In this document: positions 1 to 7,110 of the stretch, one piece after another
Position numbering within the stretch: the first letter of the stretch is position 1
Layout of the letters: each line of letters starts with the position of its first letter
Assembly (NCBI GenBank): GCA_938039345.1
Contig: CALHVB010000169.1
Location: 1-8,098, forward strand
DNA length: 8,098 nucleotides
Reading direction: 5' to 3'
Source of the DNA: an uncultured Sediminicola sp.
Lineage (GTDB): Bacteria; Bacteroidota; Bacteroidia; Flavobacteriales; Flavobacteriaceae
Made by a program: the position numbers and the translations under genes
Notes under the pieces: generated by a model
What the model saw: the letters and a program-made list of their open reading frames with translations, nothing else
Told to the model about the DNA's origin: nothing
Databases searched by the model: none

Positions 1-1314
1 TTGCACATCATCATAAACTACATTAAAAGAGTTGCCGTAGTAATATCCTTTTTCGTCTGTTCTAAATAAATTTTGAGGATTTAACTTAAATAAGGCTTTA
101 TTATTTTCACTTGTATACGATGCTTTTATATTATAACTTAAATTAGGTAATAACTGCCCTTTAAAGCCTGCATACAAACTATACTCTTTATCTGTTGGAA
201 CTATATTTAAAGTAGGCGATACGTAAGGATTTTCTTTTACAAAATCGTGATACGAATTTTGCTGTAATTCTCCCTCTAAACCTCCATAGGCAATAACAGT
301 TTCTCCTAATAAACGATAGGACGCTAATACATTAGGATATATAAAAAAATCGCTATTACTATTTTCCGAATCTAAACTATAGACCAAAGTTACCCCCACA
401 TCTACTGTTAAATCGTCTCTTAATATTAAAAAACTAGGTGTTATTCCAAATTGTAGATGGCTATAATTTATCTCAGGACTATTGAGTTCGTTCTGTATTA
501 TGGCATTCTCAAAACCTCCTCCAACATAATCGATCTTTACTTTTGTTTTTATTAATTCGTCTGCTATTGGCACTTCAAATGCTGGAGTTACGACAACTCT
601 ATTCTCTCCTGATTTAGTAGCATCCCAAAAACGACGTAACATGATGTCTCCGCTTTTAAAGAAACTATCTTCAATTGCTATATTACCACTCAATTCTGCC
701 GTAAAATAGTTTTGCTTAGCATCTATACCATCTATCGTTACTTGTGGTAATGTGCCATCTATAACACCATACCAATTATACAACTGGTGTTGCAAGGCAA
801 TATCTGCCCCCCAATTTATATCGCGGTCCTTTTTAGAATAAGATGCTATTGCCTTTGTATTATAAAATGTATTTTTTAATGCCACACCCTCTATATCTCC
901 TGTAGCAGAATGATGATTAAATCCTACATCTAGACGCTCATCTCTATTAATTGCTCTGCTCGTATAAAAATCTGCCAAAATATTACCATAACTACCTATT
1001 CCTAAAGAAGCATACGAATTATATAATTTTGCTGGCTTTGTTTTTTCTACCGCAGAGGCTTTGCCTTTTGCTGGTGTAAATGTAGAAGCAACAGGTGTAG
1101 AAAAAATACTATAGTTTATCTTTTTCTTCTGCAATACTATAGAATCGTTTAAATTAGGGAATGTTTTCACCTTAAAAGCATCGGATACTGTTGGCTTATA
1201 CGCCTTAGTAACCGTTACCGTTTCTGTTCCTATATTATCTTTATCTTCTTGTGCAACTGTAATAGAAATTGCACTTAAGAATACTAATAAGGTTATTTTT
1301 ATATATTGATGCAT
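1..1314 (-). CDS. Outer-membrane beta-barrel protein, TonB-receptor-like, 3' end beyond the window
   Basis: The frame is open from an ATG at 1314 to the window edge, giving 438 residues with no stop, so the C-terminus is missing. Residues 1-21 form a signal peptide (hydrophobic ITLLVFLSAISITVA, cleavage likely before Q22). The mature N-terminus carries a TonB-box-like stretch, ETVTVT at 31-36. A Lys/Pro-rich linker runs to about residue 97. From about 98 on, alternating polar/hydrophobic strands rich in Tyr, Gly and Asn (for example SYASLGIGSYGNILADFY) look like outer-membrane beta strands. A normal TonB receptor has a plug of roughly 130 residues here; I see none. The start is supported by AAAGAGA at 1319-1325, four bases upstream, and by the signal peptide. 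It lies 23 bases after the TPR gene on the same strand, so the two are probably one operon. Automatic pipelines would likely call it a TonB-dependent receptor; the substrate is unknown. Confidence 0.8.
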   Translation of the reverse strand, partial: MHQYIKITLLVFLSAISITVAQEDKDNIGTETVTVTKAYKPTVSDAFKVKTFPNLNDSIVLQKKKINYSIFSTPVASTFTPAKGKASAVEKTKPAKLYNSYASLGIGSYGNILADFYTSRAINRDERLDVGFNHHSATGDIEGVALKNTFYNTKAIASYSKKDRDINWGADIALQHQLYNWYGVIDGTLPQVTIDGIDAKQNYFTAELSGNIAIEDSFFKSGDIMLRRFWDATKSGENRVVVTPAFEVPIADELIKTKVKIDYVGGGFENAIIQNELNSPEINYSHLQFGITPSFLILRDDLTVDVGVTLVYSLDSENSNSDFFIYPNVLASYRLLGETVIAYGGLEGELQQNSYHDFVKENPYVSPTLNIVPTDKEYSLYAGFKGQLLPNLSYNIKASYTSENNKALFKLNPQNLFRTDEKGYYYGNSFNVVYDDVQ

Positions 1315-1337
1315 AGTGTCTCTTTTTGCAGCTTATA

Positions 1338-4300
1338 TTAATTTTCTGATGGATTTACTGAAGAATTACTCTTAGCTTCCTGTGTTTTTATTATGGCTAA
1401 TTCTTGCTTTGCTTCTGCTACAATTTTAGGATACTGACTAAAATTAGTACTTACATTTTCTAATATATAGGTAGCCTGAAAAGCATCTCCTAATGCATAA
1501 AAATTCTTTGCCATTACTATAAGTCCCTTAGCTCCCCATTCTTTGTAACTAGAATAATCTTTTGCTAGTTTTTGAACCGATGTATTAGAACTTTCATAAT
1601 TACTTGCTTTATGCTTAAAATATGCATCGTAATACAGTGCTTCTGCTGCCGTTTCTCCGGATGCTATTTTTAATACTTTAGCGTAAGCCATCTCTGCTTT
1701 ATCTTCATTATTTGTTTTAATTGCCGAACGCGCAATCATAATATGAGCATCACTCTTTATTCTTTTATCAATTTTAGGAGTAGCCAATACTTTTTCTGCA
1801 TAGGCTATTGTTTTGTTATAATCATTCTGATTGTAATACCCTTTCATTAAATTAGATTGCGCAAAAGTTATGTTTTGTGGAATATCTGCCTGTTGCTCTA
1901 AGCGCTCTAAATAAGGTAATGCTGTTATATACTCCTTTTTTCCTATATACACTTCGCAAACACGTGTTAAAGATTGCTCCGCATACTCACTATCTCCTGC
2001 ATCTGCCACATAATTATAATACGGTAATGCTTTTTCTTTTTCTCCTTTTCCAAAATATAATTGAGCCAAATTAAAATTAGCTTCTATAGCATGTATTCCG
2101 TTAGGAAATTCTTTTACGTAATTTTTAAATCCTTTAATTGCAGCATCTTTATTACCTTCTAACTGTTGCTTATGAGCAGATTCAAAACTGGCATTATCTA
2201 ACTCACTATCCGTAACATTCACAAACTCTAGCGGTTTTACCCATTCTGCATATTCATTAACTCTCCCCAAATCTATATATACCAATTTAGCAGTACCTAC
2301 CGCTTGTATTGCTTCTTGTGTTTTAGGGTAATCCTTAACTACTTGTTTAAATTTAACTAAAGCCTCTTCATTTTCATTAGCGTTGTAATGTACCAATCCC
2401 TGTCGTAATAATGCCTTAGGCACTAAAGAGCTTCCTTTATACTCATTTATTAACCTATCATATGCTTTTAAACCTTTACTTATTTTATTATCCTTAACAT
2501 AAGCATTACCAAGCTCAAACAGGGCATCATCTTTTAAGGTAGATTTTGTATAAGTAGCAATAAGATTATTTAAAGATTCTATCTTAGTAGCATTCCTACC
2601 TATAAAACCATAACTCAATGCTTTCTGAAAAGCAGCATAGTCTTTTTCAGCTCCATTTAGTGCCAAAGATTTATTGTACGTTTCTATTGCTGGCCAATAT
2701 TTACTACTTACAAAATAGCTATCTCCCAATCTTAAGTAAGCATCATTTAAGCGTACTTTATCATCTGTATTTGCTGTACTGTATTTATCAAAATAAGAGA
2801 TAGAATTGGTATAATCTTTTAATTTAAAATAAGTATACCCTAGATTATAATTCAAGTTTTTGTATTCAGTAGTGTTTTTAGCTATTGGCATTTGCTGATA
2901 CTGCACAAAACTAACTAATGCAGCATCAAAATTATTTAACACATATTCCGACTCAGCTTTCCAATACATAGCTTTTGCTTTAAACAATAAGTCTTCCGAA
3001 TTATCTAAAGAAATATCAAAATGTTTTAATGCTCCTTCGTAATCTGTATCTATAAAAAGTTCTACCCCTCTATAAAATGCTACTTTCTGAAACGTTTCTT
3101 TACTAGCATAACTCCTATTTTTTTCTAATAAATTTAATGCGCCTGCAAAGTTTTTAGAAGTTATATAAGAGTCTACCAATAATTCTTGTAATTCTTTAGA
3201 TGTATTATCATTAGGGTAAGTATCTAAATAATTAGAAAGTACAGTAGGAACACTTTCATAAGGATTCCCAATTTCATAACTTAATCTTGCATAGTTTAAA
3301 TAAGCATCTTTCTGAATTTGCTCTGAGAAATTCATTTGAGACGCATTTCTAAACGCATTTAGTGCTTCTTGCTTCTTTTCTAATTGCATATAACACTCAG
3401 CTAAATGGTAATATGCATTCTGAGATACGCTATTATGTCCGTCTATAATTTTATTAAACTGTTGTACAGCATTTGCATAATCTTTTTGCTTGTAATAGCA
3501 ATAACCTAACAAGTAATAATCTGTATTGTTCCATCTACCACGCTTTCCTTTGTACTTTTCTAAAAAGGGTATGGCTTGGCTATATTCTTTTAAATTAAAA
3601 TAACTCTCGCCTATAATTTTATTTAATTCAGAAACCTCATTTCGGTCAGATTTTGGCAATTGCTTTTTAGCCAAAGCAATGGCTTCTTTAAAATTTCCTA
3701 ACTTAAAATTTAAATCGGCTTGGTAATAGGATAATTTTTCTTTTAATATATCTTGATCCGTAATTTCATCAAAACGCTGATTAGCTCCATCGTAATCATC
3801 TTGCTCATAAGCTATATATCCTAAATAATATTTTGCTTGCGAACCATACTTTTCTGAGGTGGTTACTTTATTTAAATAACGCTCTGCATCTTTATATTTT
3901 TTAGAAGAAAATAAAGCATAACCATTATTAAAAGCAAAGCGTTCCTGATCTTTAATAGACATAGCCTTTTGATCTACTTTCTTATACCATTTTAAAGCAT
4001 AAGGATATTTACCCGTTTCAAAATAATAATCTGCCACATCTATAAAGGCATTATTTCTTTTGGTAGACGTTGGATATTGCGCTACAAAATCCTCCATTAA
4101 TTTATCTGCTCCTAACTGATTTAAACGTATAGCAGCATTAGCTACATAATATGCGCTATTAGCTTTTGTTTCAAAATCGCTAGTATTAGATTTTACTTTT
4201 TCAAAAATAGTCTGGGCTGCTTGGTACTGACTGTTGTTGTACAACGCTAGTGCGTTTTGGTACTCTTTTTTATGGTGCGTGTATATTTTTGATTCTTGTG

Positions 4301-4361
4301 CAGAACCAAATAAAACACCACCCATTAAACACAGTAGTAAAGCGGTTTTTTTATTTCGCAT
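1338..4361 (-). CDS. Large exported TPR-repeat protein, 1007 aa
   Basis: Residues 1-21 form a signal peptide (basic MRNKK, hydrophobic core, GSA before Q22). C11 is not in a lipobox, so a soluble periplasmic protein is more likely than a lipoprotein. The rest is almost all helical-pair repeats of about 34-36 residues with the TPR pattern of small residues and aromatics. I can read about 20, for example YYLGYIAYEQDDYDGANQ, YYLLGYCYYKQKDYANAV, YNLGYTYFKLKDYTNSI and FELGNAYVKDNKISKGL. No catalytic domain is visible. Such repeats bind proteins; in the BamD and CpoB/YbgF families they act in outer-membrane assembly or wall-constriction coupling, but orthology to either is not claimed. The start fits the signal peptide; its SD (AGAGAAC) is weak. 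The gene heads the unit with the barrel protein downstream and is divergent from ftsE. A scaffold or partner role for the barrel is inferred from the arrangement. Confidence 0.9.
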   Translation of the reverse strand: MRNKKTALLLCLMGGVLFGSAQESKIYTHHKKEYQNALALYNNSQYQAAQTIFEKVKSNTSDFETKANSAYYVANAAIRLNQLGADKLMEDFVAQYPTSTKRNNAFIDVADYYFETGKYPYALKWYKKVDQKAMSIKDQERFAFNNGYALFSSKKYKDAERYLNKVTTSEKYGSQAKYYLGYIAYEQDDYDGANQRFDEITDQDILKEKLSYYQADLNFKLGNFKEAIALAKKQLPKSDRNEVSELNKIIGESYFNLKEYSQAIPFLEKYKGKRGRWNNTDYYLLGYCYYKQKDYANAVQQFNKIIDGHNSVSQNAYYHLAECYMQLEKKQEALNAFRNASQMNFSEQIQKDAYLNYARLSYEIGNPYESVPTVLSNYLDTYPNDNTSKELQELLVDSYITSKNFAGALNLLEKNRSYASKETFQKVAFYRGVELFIDTDYEGALKHFDISLDNSEDLLFKAKAMYWKAESEYVLNNFDAALVSFVQYQQMPIAKNTTEYKNLNYNLGYTYFKLKDYTNSISYFDKYSTANTDDKVRLNDAYLRLGDSYFVSSKYWPAIETYNKSLALNGAEKDYAAFQKALSYGFIGRNATKIESLNNLIATYTKSTLKDDALFELGNAYVKDNKISKGLKAYDRLINEYKGSSLVPKALLRQGLVHYNANENEEALVKFKQVVKDYPKTQEAIQAVGTAKLVYIDLGRVNEYAEWVKPLEFVNVTDSELDNASFESAHKQQLEGNKDAAIKGFKNYVKEFPNGIHAIEANFNLAQLYFGKGEKEKALPYYNYVADAGDSEYAEQSLTRVCEVYIGKKEYITALPYLERLEQQADIPQNITFAQSNLMKGYYNQNDYNKTIAYAEKVLATPKIDKRIKSDAHIMIARSAIKTNNEDKAEMAYAKVLKIASGETAAEALYYDAYFKHKASNYESSNTSVQKLAKDYSSYKEWGAKGLIVMAKNFYALGDAFQATYILENVSTNFSQYPKIVAEAKQELAIIKTQEAKSNSSVNPSEN

Positions 4362-4425
4362 AATGTTCTCTATCAGTTTACGAATTACCGATTAATTAAT
4401 TTAATAACGTCAATTATTGTACCGA

Positions 4426-4437
4426 AGTATATATACT
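4426..4437. promoter_or_regulatory. Perfect 12-bp palindrome, possible operator
   Basis: AGTATATATACT reads the same on both strands. It lies about 22 bases downstream of the candidate -7 box of the TPR gene, inside the presumed leader. A dimeric regulator could bind here, but the core is alternating A/T, which arises by chance in such sequence. This is a weak call based on symmetry and position only. Confidence 0.2.
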
Positions 4438-4459
4438 ACAAGATTATTCAATAATTAAA

Positions 4460-4467
4460 CAAAAGTA
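4460..4467 (-). promoter_or_regulatory. Candidate Bacteroidota -7 box for the TPR/barrel unit
   Basis: The minus strand reads TACTTTTG, an exact fit to the Bacteroidota -7 consensus TAnnTTTG, about 98 bases before the TPR start codon. No TTTG or TTG is found at the usual 17-23 bases further upstream, so only half of the expected promoter is present. Confidence 0.35.
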
Positions 4468-4668
4468 AATGTTAAGCCTAAATATTTTCCTTAATCTACT
4501 ACTTAAATTAAATAAGAACTTATTACATTTATAACTTGTTGATTCCTTTTTTTAAGAAAATTGAAACAGCAAAAGTATTTTGGTTAAAAAATTAATCTCT
4601 ATATATTCTACTATTAAACCAGAAACATTAGAATTAATAATTTTAACCCTAATTGAAGTTTTAAAACT

Positions 4669-5352
4669 ATGAGCGAAAGCATTCTACATTTAAAAAAAGC
4701 TACCATTTTCCAAAAAGAAAATATGATTCTAAACGATGTTAGTATAGAAATTAAAAAAGGGGAGTTTGTTTATTTAATTGGAAAAACAGGAAGTGGAAAA
4801 AGTAGTTTTATGAAAACACTTTATGCAGACCTTCCTTTAAAAGAAGGCACTGGTAGTATCGTAGATTTTAACTTAAAAACATTACAAGAAAAAGAAATCC
4901 CTTTTTTAAGAAGAAAACTAGGGATTGTTTTCCAAGATTTTAAACTATTACCAGATAGAACTATTAACAAAAACTTACTTTTTGTGTTAAAAGCTACAGG
5001 ATGGAAAGACCTTGCTAAAATGAACACGAAAATTGAAGAAGTTTTAGATAAAGTAGGCATGAAAACCAAAGGATTTAAATTTCCGCATGAGCTTTCTGGT
5101 GGAGAACAACAACGCATTGCCATTGCAAGGGCTTTATTAAACGACCCTGAATTAATTATTGCCGATGAACCTACCGGTAACTTAGATCCACAAACGAGTG
5201 TAGAAGTAATGAAAGTATTGCAGGACATTAATAAAACCGGACGCACTATTCTTATGGCAACACACGATTATGCCCTTATTTTAAAATACCCCTCTAAAAC
5301 CCTAAAATGCGATGGAAATAAAGTTTTTGAAGTGGTACAAAAAGTAATTTAA
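4669..5352 (+). CDS. ftsE: Cell division ATP-binding protein FtsE
   Basis: This is a 227-residue ABC ATPase, the usual FtsE length. Visible motifs are Walker A GKTGSGKS at 38-45 (K44), Q-loop Q89 in VFQDF, signature LSGGEQQR at 142-149, Walker B LIIADEP at 162-168 (D166, E167), D-loop GNLD at 170-173 and H-loop H199. The sequence RRKLGIVFQDFKLLPDRT after Walker A is typical of FtsE and separates it from LolD and MacB ATPases. With the membrane protein FtsX it forms the cytoplasmic engine that activates wall hydrolases at the septum. No ftsX is adjacent; in many Bacteroidota the two genes lie apart. The gene starts a rightward run that continues with RidA after 119 bases. No terminator is visible between them, so read-through is possible. 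The N-terminus needs no adjustment: the ABC fold begins directly at residue 5. Confidence 0.92.
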   Translation: MSESILHLKKATIFQKENMILNDVSIEIKKGEFVYLIGKTGSGKSSFMKTLYADLPLKEGTGSIVDFNLKTLQEKEIPFLRRKLGIVFQDFKLLPDRTINKNLLFVLKATGWKDLAKMNTKIEEVLDKVGMKTKGFKFPHELSGGEQQRIAIARALLNDPELIIADEPTGNLDPQTSVEVMKVLQDINKTGRTILMATHDYALILKYPSKTLKCDGNKVFEVVQKVI

Positions 5353-5443
5353 TATTATCATTGGAGTTTAAAACTAACATAAATGAATTGGAAATTTTAG
5401 GATATACTATCACTTCTAAAATTTACACCACCTTTAAAACACC

Positions 5444-5462
5444 ATTCCTGAATTAAAGGAAT
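5444..5462 (+). promoter_or_regulatory. Small hairpin overlapping the RidA ribosome binding site
   Basis: ATTCCT (5444-5449) and AGGAAT (5457-5462) are inverted with a 7-base loop. The right arm overlaps AAAGGA (5455-5460), the only SD-like sequence before the ATG at 5472 and one of the better ones in the window. Folding could mask it, but the 6-bp stem is weak. The 119-base spacer otherwise shows no clear promoter. Confidence 0.3.
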
Positions 5463-5471
5463 ACTTATTAA

Positions 5472-5939
5472 ATGCCAATAAACCCAATAGAAAACCTTAA
5501 AAAATTGAAGCTGGAGTTACCCAAGGTTTCTACGCCTGGTGGAAATTACGTTTCTGTAAACATAAGGGGCAATATCGCATATATTGCAATTCAATTTCCG
5601 ATTCTAAACGATGAATATTTATACCAAGGACGTTTAGGAAACGAAATAACAACAGAAGAAGGTTATAAAGCTATGGAGTTATGCGCCTTAAATGTTTTAG
5701 CACGAATAGACAATAAAATTGGATTTAATAAAGTTATTGGACTAAACCATATGGATGCTTATTTCCAATCTGGAGCAGATTGGGACGATTCTCCAATTGT
5801 AGTTAATGGAGCTTCTGACCTGTTTGTAAAAGTATTGGAAGATAAAGGAAAGCATTCGAGAGCAATTTTTGGTGTTGAAAAATTACCTCGAAATTTTAGC
5901 GTAGGACTAACAGCATCAGTAACCATAAAAGAAGATTAA
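5472..5939 (+). CDS. RidA/YjgF/YER057c/UK114-family protein
   Basis: The protein has 155 residues and one RidA-like domain spanning nearly the whole chain. Hallmarks of the longer RidA subgroup are GGNYVSV near 23-29, the helix [18 protein letters not shown] (62-79), NGASDLFV (112-119) and [12 protein letters not shown] (128-139). R130 aligns by eye with the catalytic Arg105 of E. coli RidA, which holds the carboxylate of 2-aminoacrylate or related enamines. The glutamate of classical RidA (Glu120) aligns with G145, so imine deamination is not assured and the substrate may differ. The protein is expected to be a cytosolic trimer. The SD AAAGGA supports the start. The ppgK ATG follows 4 bases after the stop, so the two are almost certainly co-transcribed. 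I withhold the symbol ridA because this is not the archetypal short form. Confidence 0.85.
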   Translation: MPINPIENLKKLKLELPKVSTPGGNYVSVNIRGNIAYIAIQFPILNDEYLYQGRLGNEITTEEGYKAMELCALNVLARIDNKIGFNKVIGLNHMDAYFQSGADWDDSPIVVNGASDLFVKVLEDKGKHSRAIFGVEKLPRNFSVGLTASVTIKED

Positions 5940-5943
5940 ATTC

Positions 5944-6675
5944 ATGGAAATACTTGGAATAGATATTGGAGGTTCTGGCATTAAAGGTGCCATAGTAGAT
6001 ACTGTAACTGGTGAAATGTTAACCGAACGTTTTCGTATACCTACTCCCCCATCTAGAAAGCCTAAAGAAATGGCAAAAGTAGTAGCCAAAATAGTTAAAC
6101 ATTTTAATTATGATGGCCCTATAGGCTGTGGTTTCCCTGCGGTAGTAAAAAATGGTGTTTGTAAAGGTTATGGCAATCTTAGTAAAAAGTGGTTAAACAC
6201 AAATGCAGAAGAACTACTTAGCAAAGCTACTGGTTTAGGAGTAACAGTTATTAATGATGCCGATGCTGCTGGATTTGCAGAAATTAAATATGGTGTAGGC
6301 AAGGATAAAAAAGGATTAGTTACCATGATTACTATTGGTACAGGCTTAGGTAGTGGGGTTTTCTTAAACGGACAATTGCTTCCTAATTTTGAGTTAGGAC
6401 AAATACCTTATAAAAAATACAAAAAAATAGAACATTGGGCTTCTGGTTACGCCAAAGAAAGCAAAGGGCTTAGTTATAAAAAATGGGGTAAACGTTTTAA
6501 TACATTTTTACAATATGTAAATGTTATTACTGCTCCCGACTTAATAATTATTGGTGGTGGCGCTTCTAAAGATTGGGCAAATTTTAAGGATTGTATTACA
6601 ATAGACACACCTGTAACACCCGCTAAATTACTAAATAATGCTGGCATTGTTGGCGCAGCTGCAGCTGCAATTTAA
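5944..6675 (+). CDS. ppgK: Polyphosphate glucokinase, ROK family
   Basis: This 243-residue protein phosphorylates glucose to glucose-6-phosphate; characterised relatives use polyphosphate and often ATP (EC 2.7.1.63). Visible motifs are phosphate-1 loop [11 protein letters not shown] (5-15), RIPTP (31-35), catalytic base D105 in INDADAAG, phosphate-2 loop TIGTGLGSG (130-138), adenosine-type IIIGGGASK (201-209) and C-terminal [12 protein letters not shown]. The segment YKKWGKR (178-184) matches the place of the YPKWAK segment of mycobacterial PPGK. The ROK zinc cysteine cluster is absent, as in known PPGKs. One oddity is that the ExGH sugar-binding motif reads E150-L-G-Q153, with Gln for His. 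The length is slightly short for the family, but both ends are intact. It follows the RidA gene by 4 bases and converges on the ATL-like gene. Confidence 0.88.
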   Translation: MEILGIDIGGSGIKGAIVDTVTGEMLTERFRIPTPPSRKPKEMAKVVAKIVKHFNYDGPIGCGFPAVVKNGVCKGYGNLSKKWLNTNAEELLSKATGLGVTVINDADAAGFAEIKYGVGKDKKGLVTMITIGTGLGSGVFLNGQLLPNFELGQIPYKKYKKIEHWASGYAKESKGLSYKKWGKRFNTFLQYVNVITAPDLIIIGGGASKDWANFKDCITIDTPVTPAKLLNNAGIVGAAAAAI

Positions 6676-6676
6676 T

Positions 6677-6712
6677 AAGACCTAAATTATTCGAATAAAT
6701 ATAATTGGTCTT
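6677..6712. terminator. Candidate bidirectional terminator between convergent genes
   Basis: The arms AAGACC (6677-6682) and GGTCTT (6707-6712) are complementary. They are extended by AATTAT (6685-6690) and ATAATT (6701-6706), with a 2-base bulge and a 10-base loop; the centre TTATTCGAATAA (6687-6698) is itself palindromic. The structure starts two bases past the ppgK stop and covers the stop of the minus-strand ATL-like gene. T-rich sequence follows on the plus strand only some bases later (from about 6718), so efficiency is uncertain. Confidence 0.4.
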
Positions 6713-7109
6713 CGCTTAGTTTTATTTTTACCTCATTAGATTTGGTATATTCTAAAGTAAAACCTTCTTTTTGTAGTTGTGCTGCCCAGTACTCATAATT
6801 ATTTAATTTAAGCATTCTTTTGTCTGTTCTAATAACCCTCCAAAACGGCATAGAATTTTTAAAATTGTCTAGAGTATACATTTTGGAAATACTTTTTAAA
6901 TGATTACCAGTACGCATAGGACATGTAACATCGGTATTATAATTTGTTGCTAACTTTTTAGCAATAGCATCTATAGTTACTACTTTTCCTTTAGGGATTA
7001 ACGCTATTAACTCCTCTACCATTTCCATAGCTGGATGCAACATTTGTCCAACACCATAAAACTTCTGCATTTTCTCTGGTACTGGTACTATTTTTGGTTT
7101 ATTTATCAT
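6687..7109 (-). CDS. MGMT/ATL-like DNA-binding protein without acceptor cysteine
   Basis: The protein has 140 residues. The middle matches the DNA-binding domain of O6-alkylguanine-DNA alkyltransferases: IPKGKVVTIDAIAKKLA (38-54) is the helix preceding the recognition part, RTGNHL (66-71) sits where the arginine-finger motif lies, and PFWRVIR (88-94) replaces the active-site PCHRV. The acceptor Cys is Phe89 and the His is Trp90. Alkyltransferase-like (ATL) proteins, which recognise alkylated bases and hand them to nucleotide excision repair, also lack the Cys but usually keep PWHRV. A DNA-binding role is therefore likely, while repair is inferred. The only cysteine is C63. The ATG lies one base after the stop of the sigma-factor gene, so translation is probably coupled. 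It also converges with ppgK, 11 bases from its end. Confidence 0.75.
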   Translation of the reverse strand: MINKPKIVPVPEKMQKFYGVGQMLHPAMEMVEELIALIPKGKVVTIDAIAKKLATNYNTDVTCPMRTGNHLKSISKMYTLDNFKNSMPFWRVIRTDKRMLKLNNYEYWAAQLQKEGFTLEYTKSNEVKIKLSEDQLYLFE

Positions 7110-7110
7110 A

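Larger units (their letters stand above)
4362..4668. other. Divergent spacer between the TPR gene and ftsE
   Basis: This is 307 bases of very A/T-rich sequence with no credible coding frame and no RNA gene that I recognise. It must hold the start sites for both divergent units. For the leftward unit there is a fair -7-type box (4460-4467) and a 12-bp palindrome (4426-4437). For ftsE I see only a shortened box-like TATTTTG at 4576-4582 with no well-spaced -33 TTG, so that promoter stays unplaced. There is no strong SD ahead of ftsE: the last bases before its ATG are GAAGTTTTAAAACT. Confidence 0.7.

Noticed and set aside
1877..2803. Two short plus-strand frames (1877-2074 and 2618-2803) antisense to the TPR gene
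   Set aside because: They are Leu/Tyr/His-rich shadows of the repeated helical codons on the other strand, with no ribosome site or family likeness.
4536..4582. A possible ftsE promoter made of TTG at 4536-4541 or 4561-4563 and TATTTTG at 4576-4582
   Set aside because: The spacings are about 34 and 12 bases instead of 17-23, and the box is one base short of TAnnTTTG.
4821..5246. A 141-residue open frame on the minus strand inside ftsE
   Set aside because: It lies wholly antisense to intact ftsE, has no recognisable domain, and its composition follows the complement of the ABC motifs.
6985..6996. Reading the 140-residue protein as an active O6-methylguanine methyltransferase
   Set aside because: The acceptor cysteine is absent: PFWRV stands at 88-92 in place of PCHRV, and the only Cys (C63) is elsewhere.
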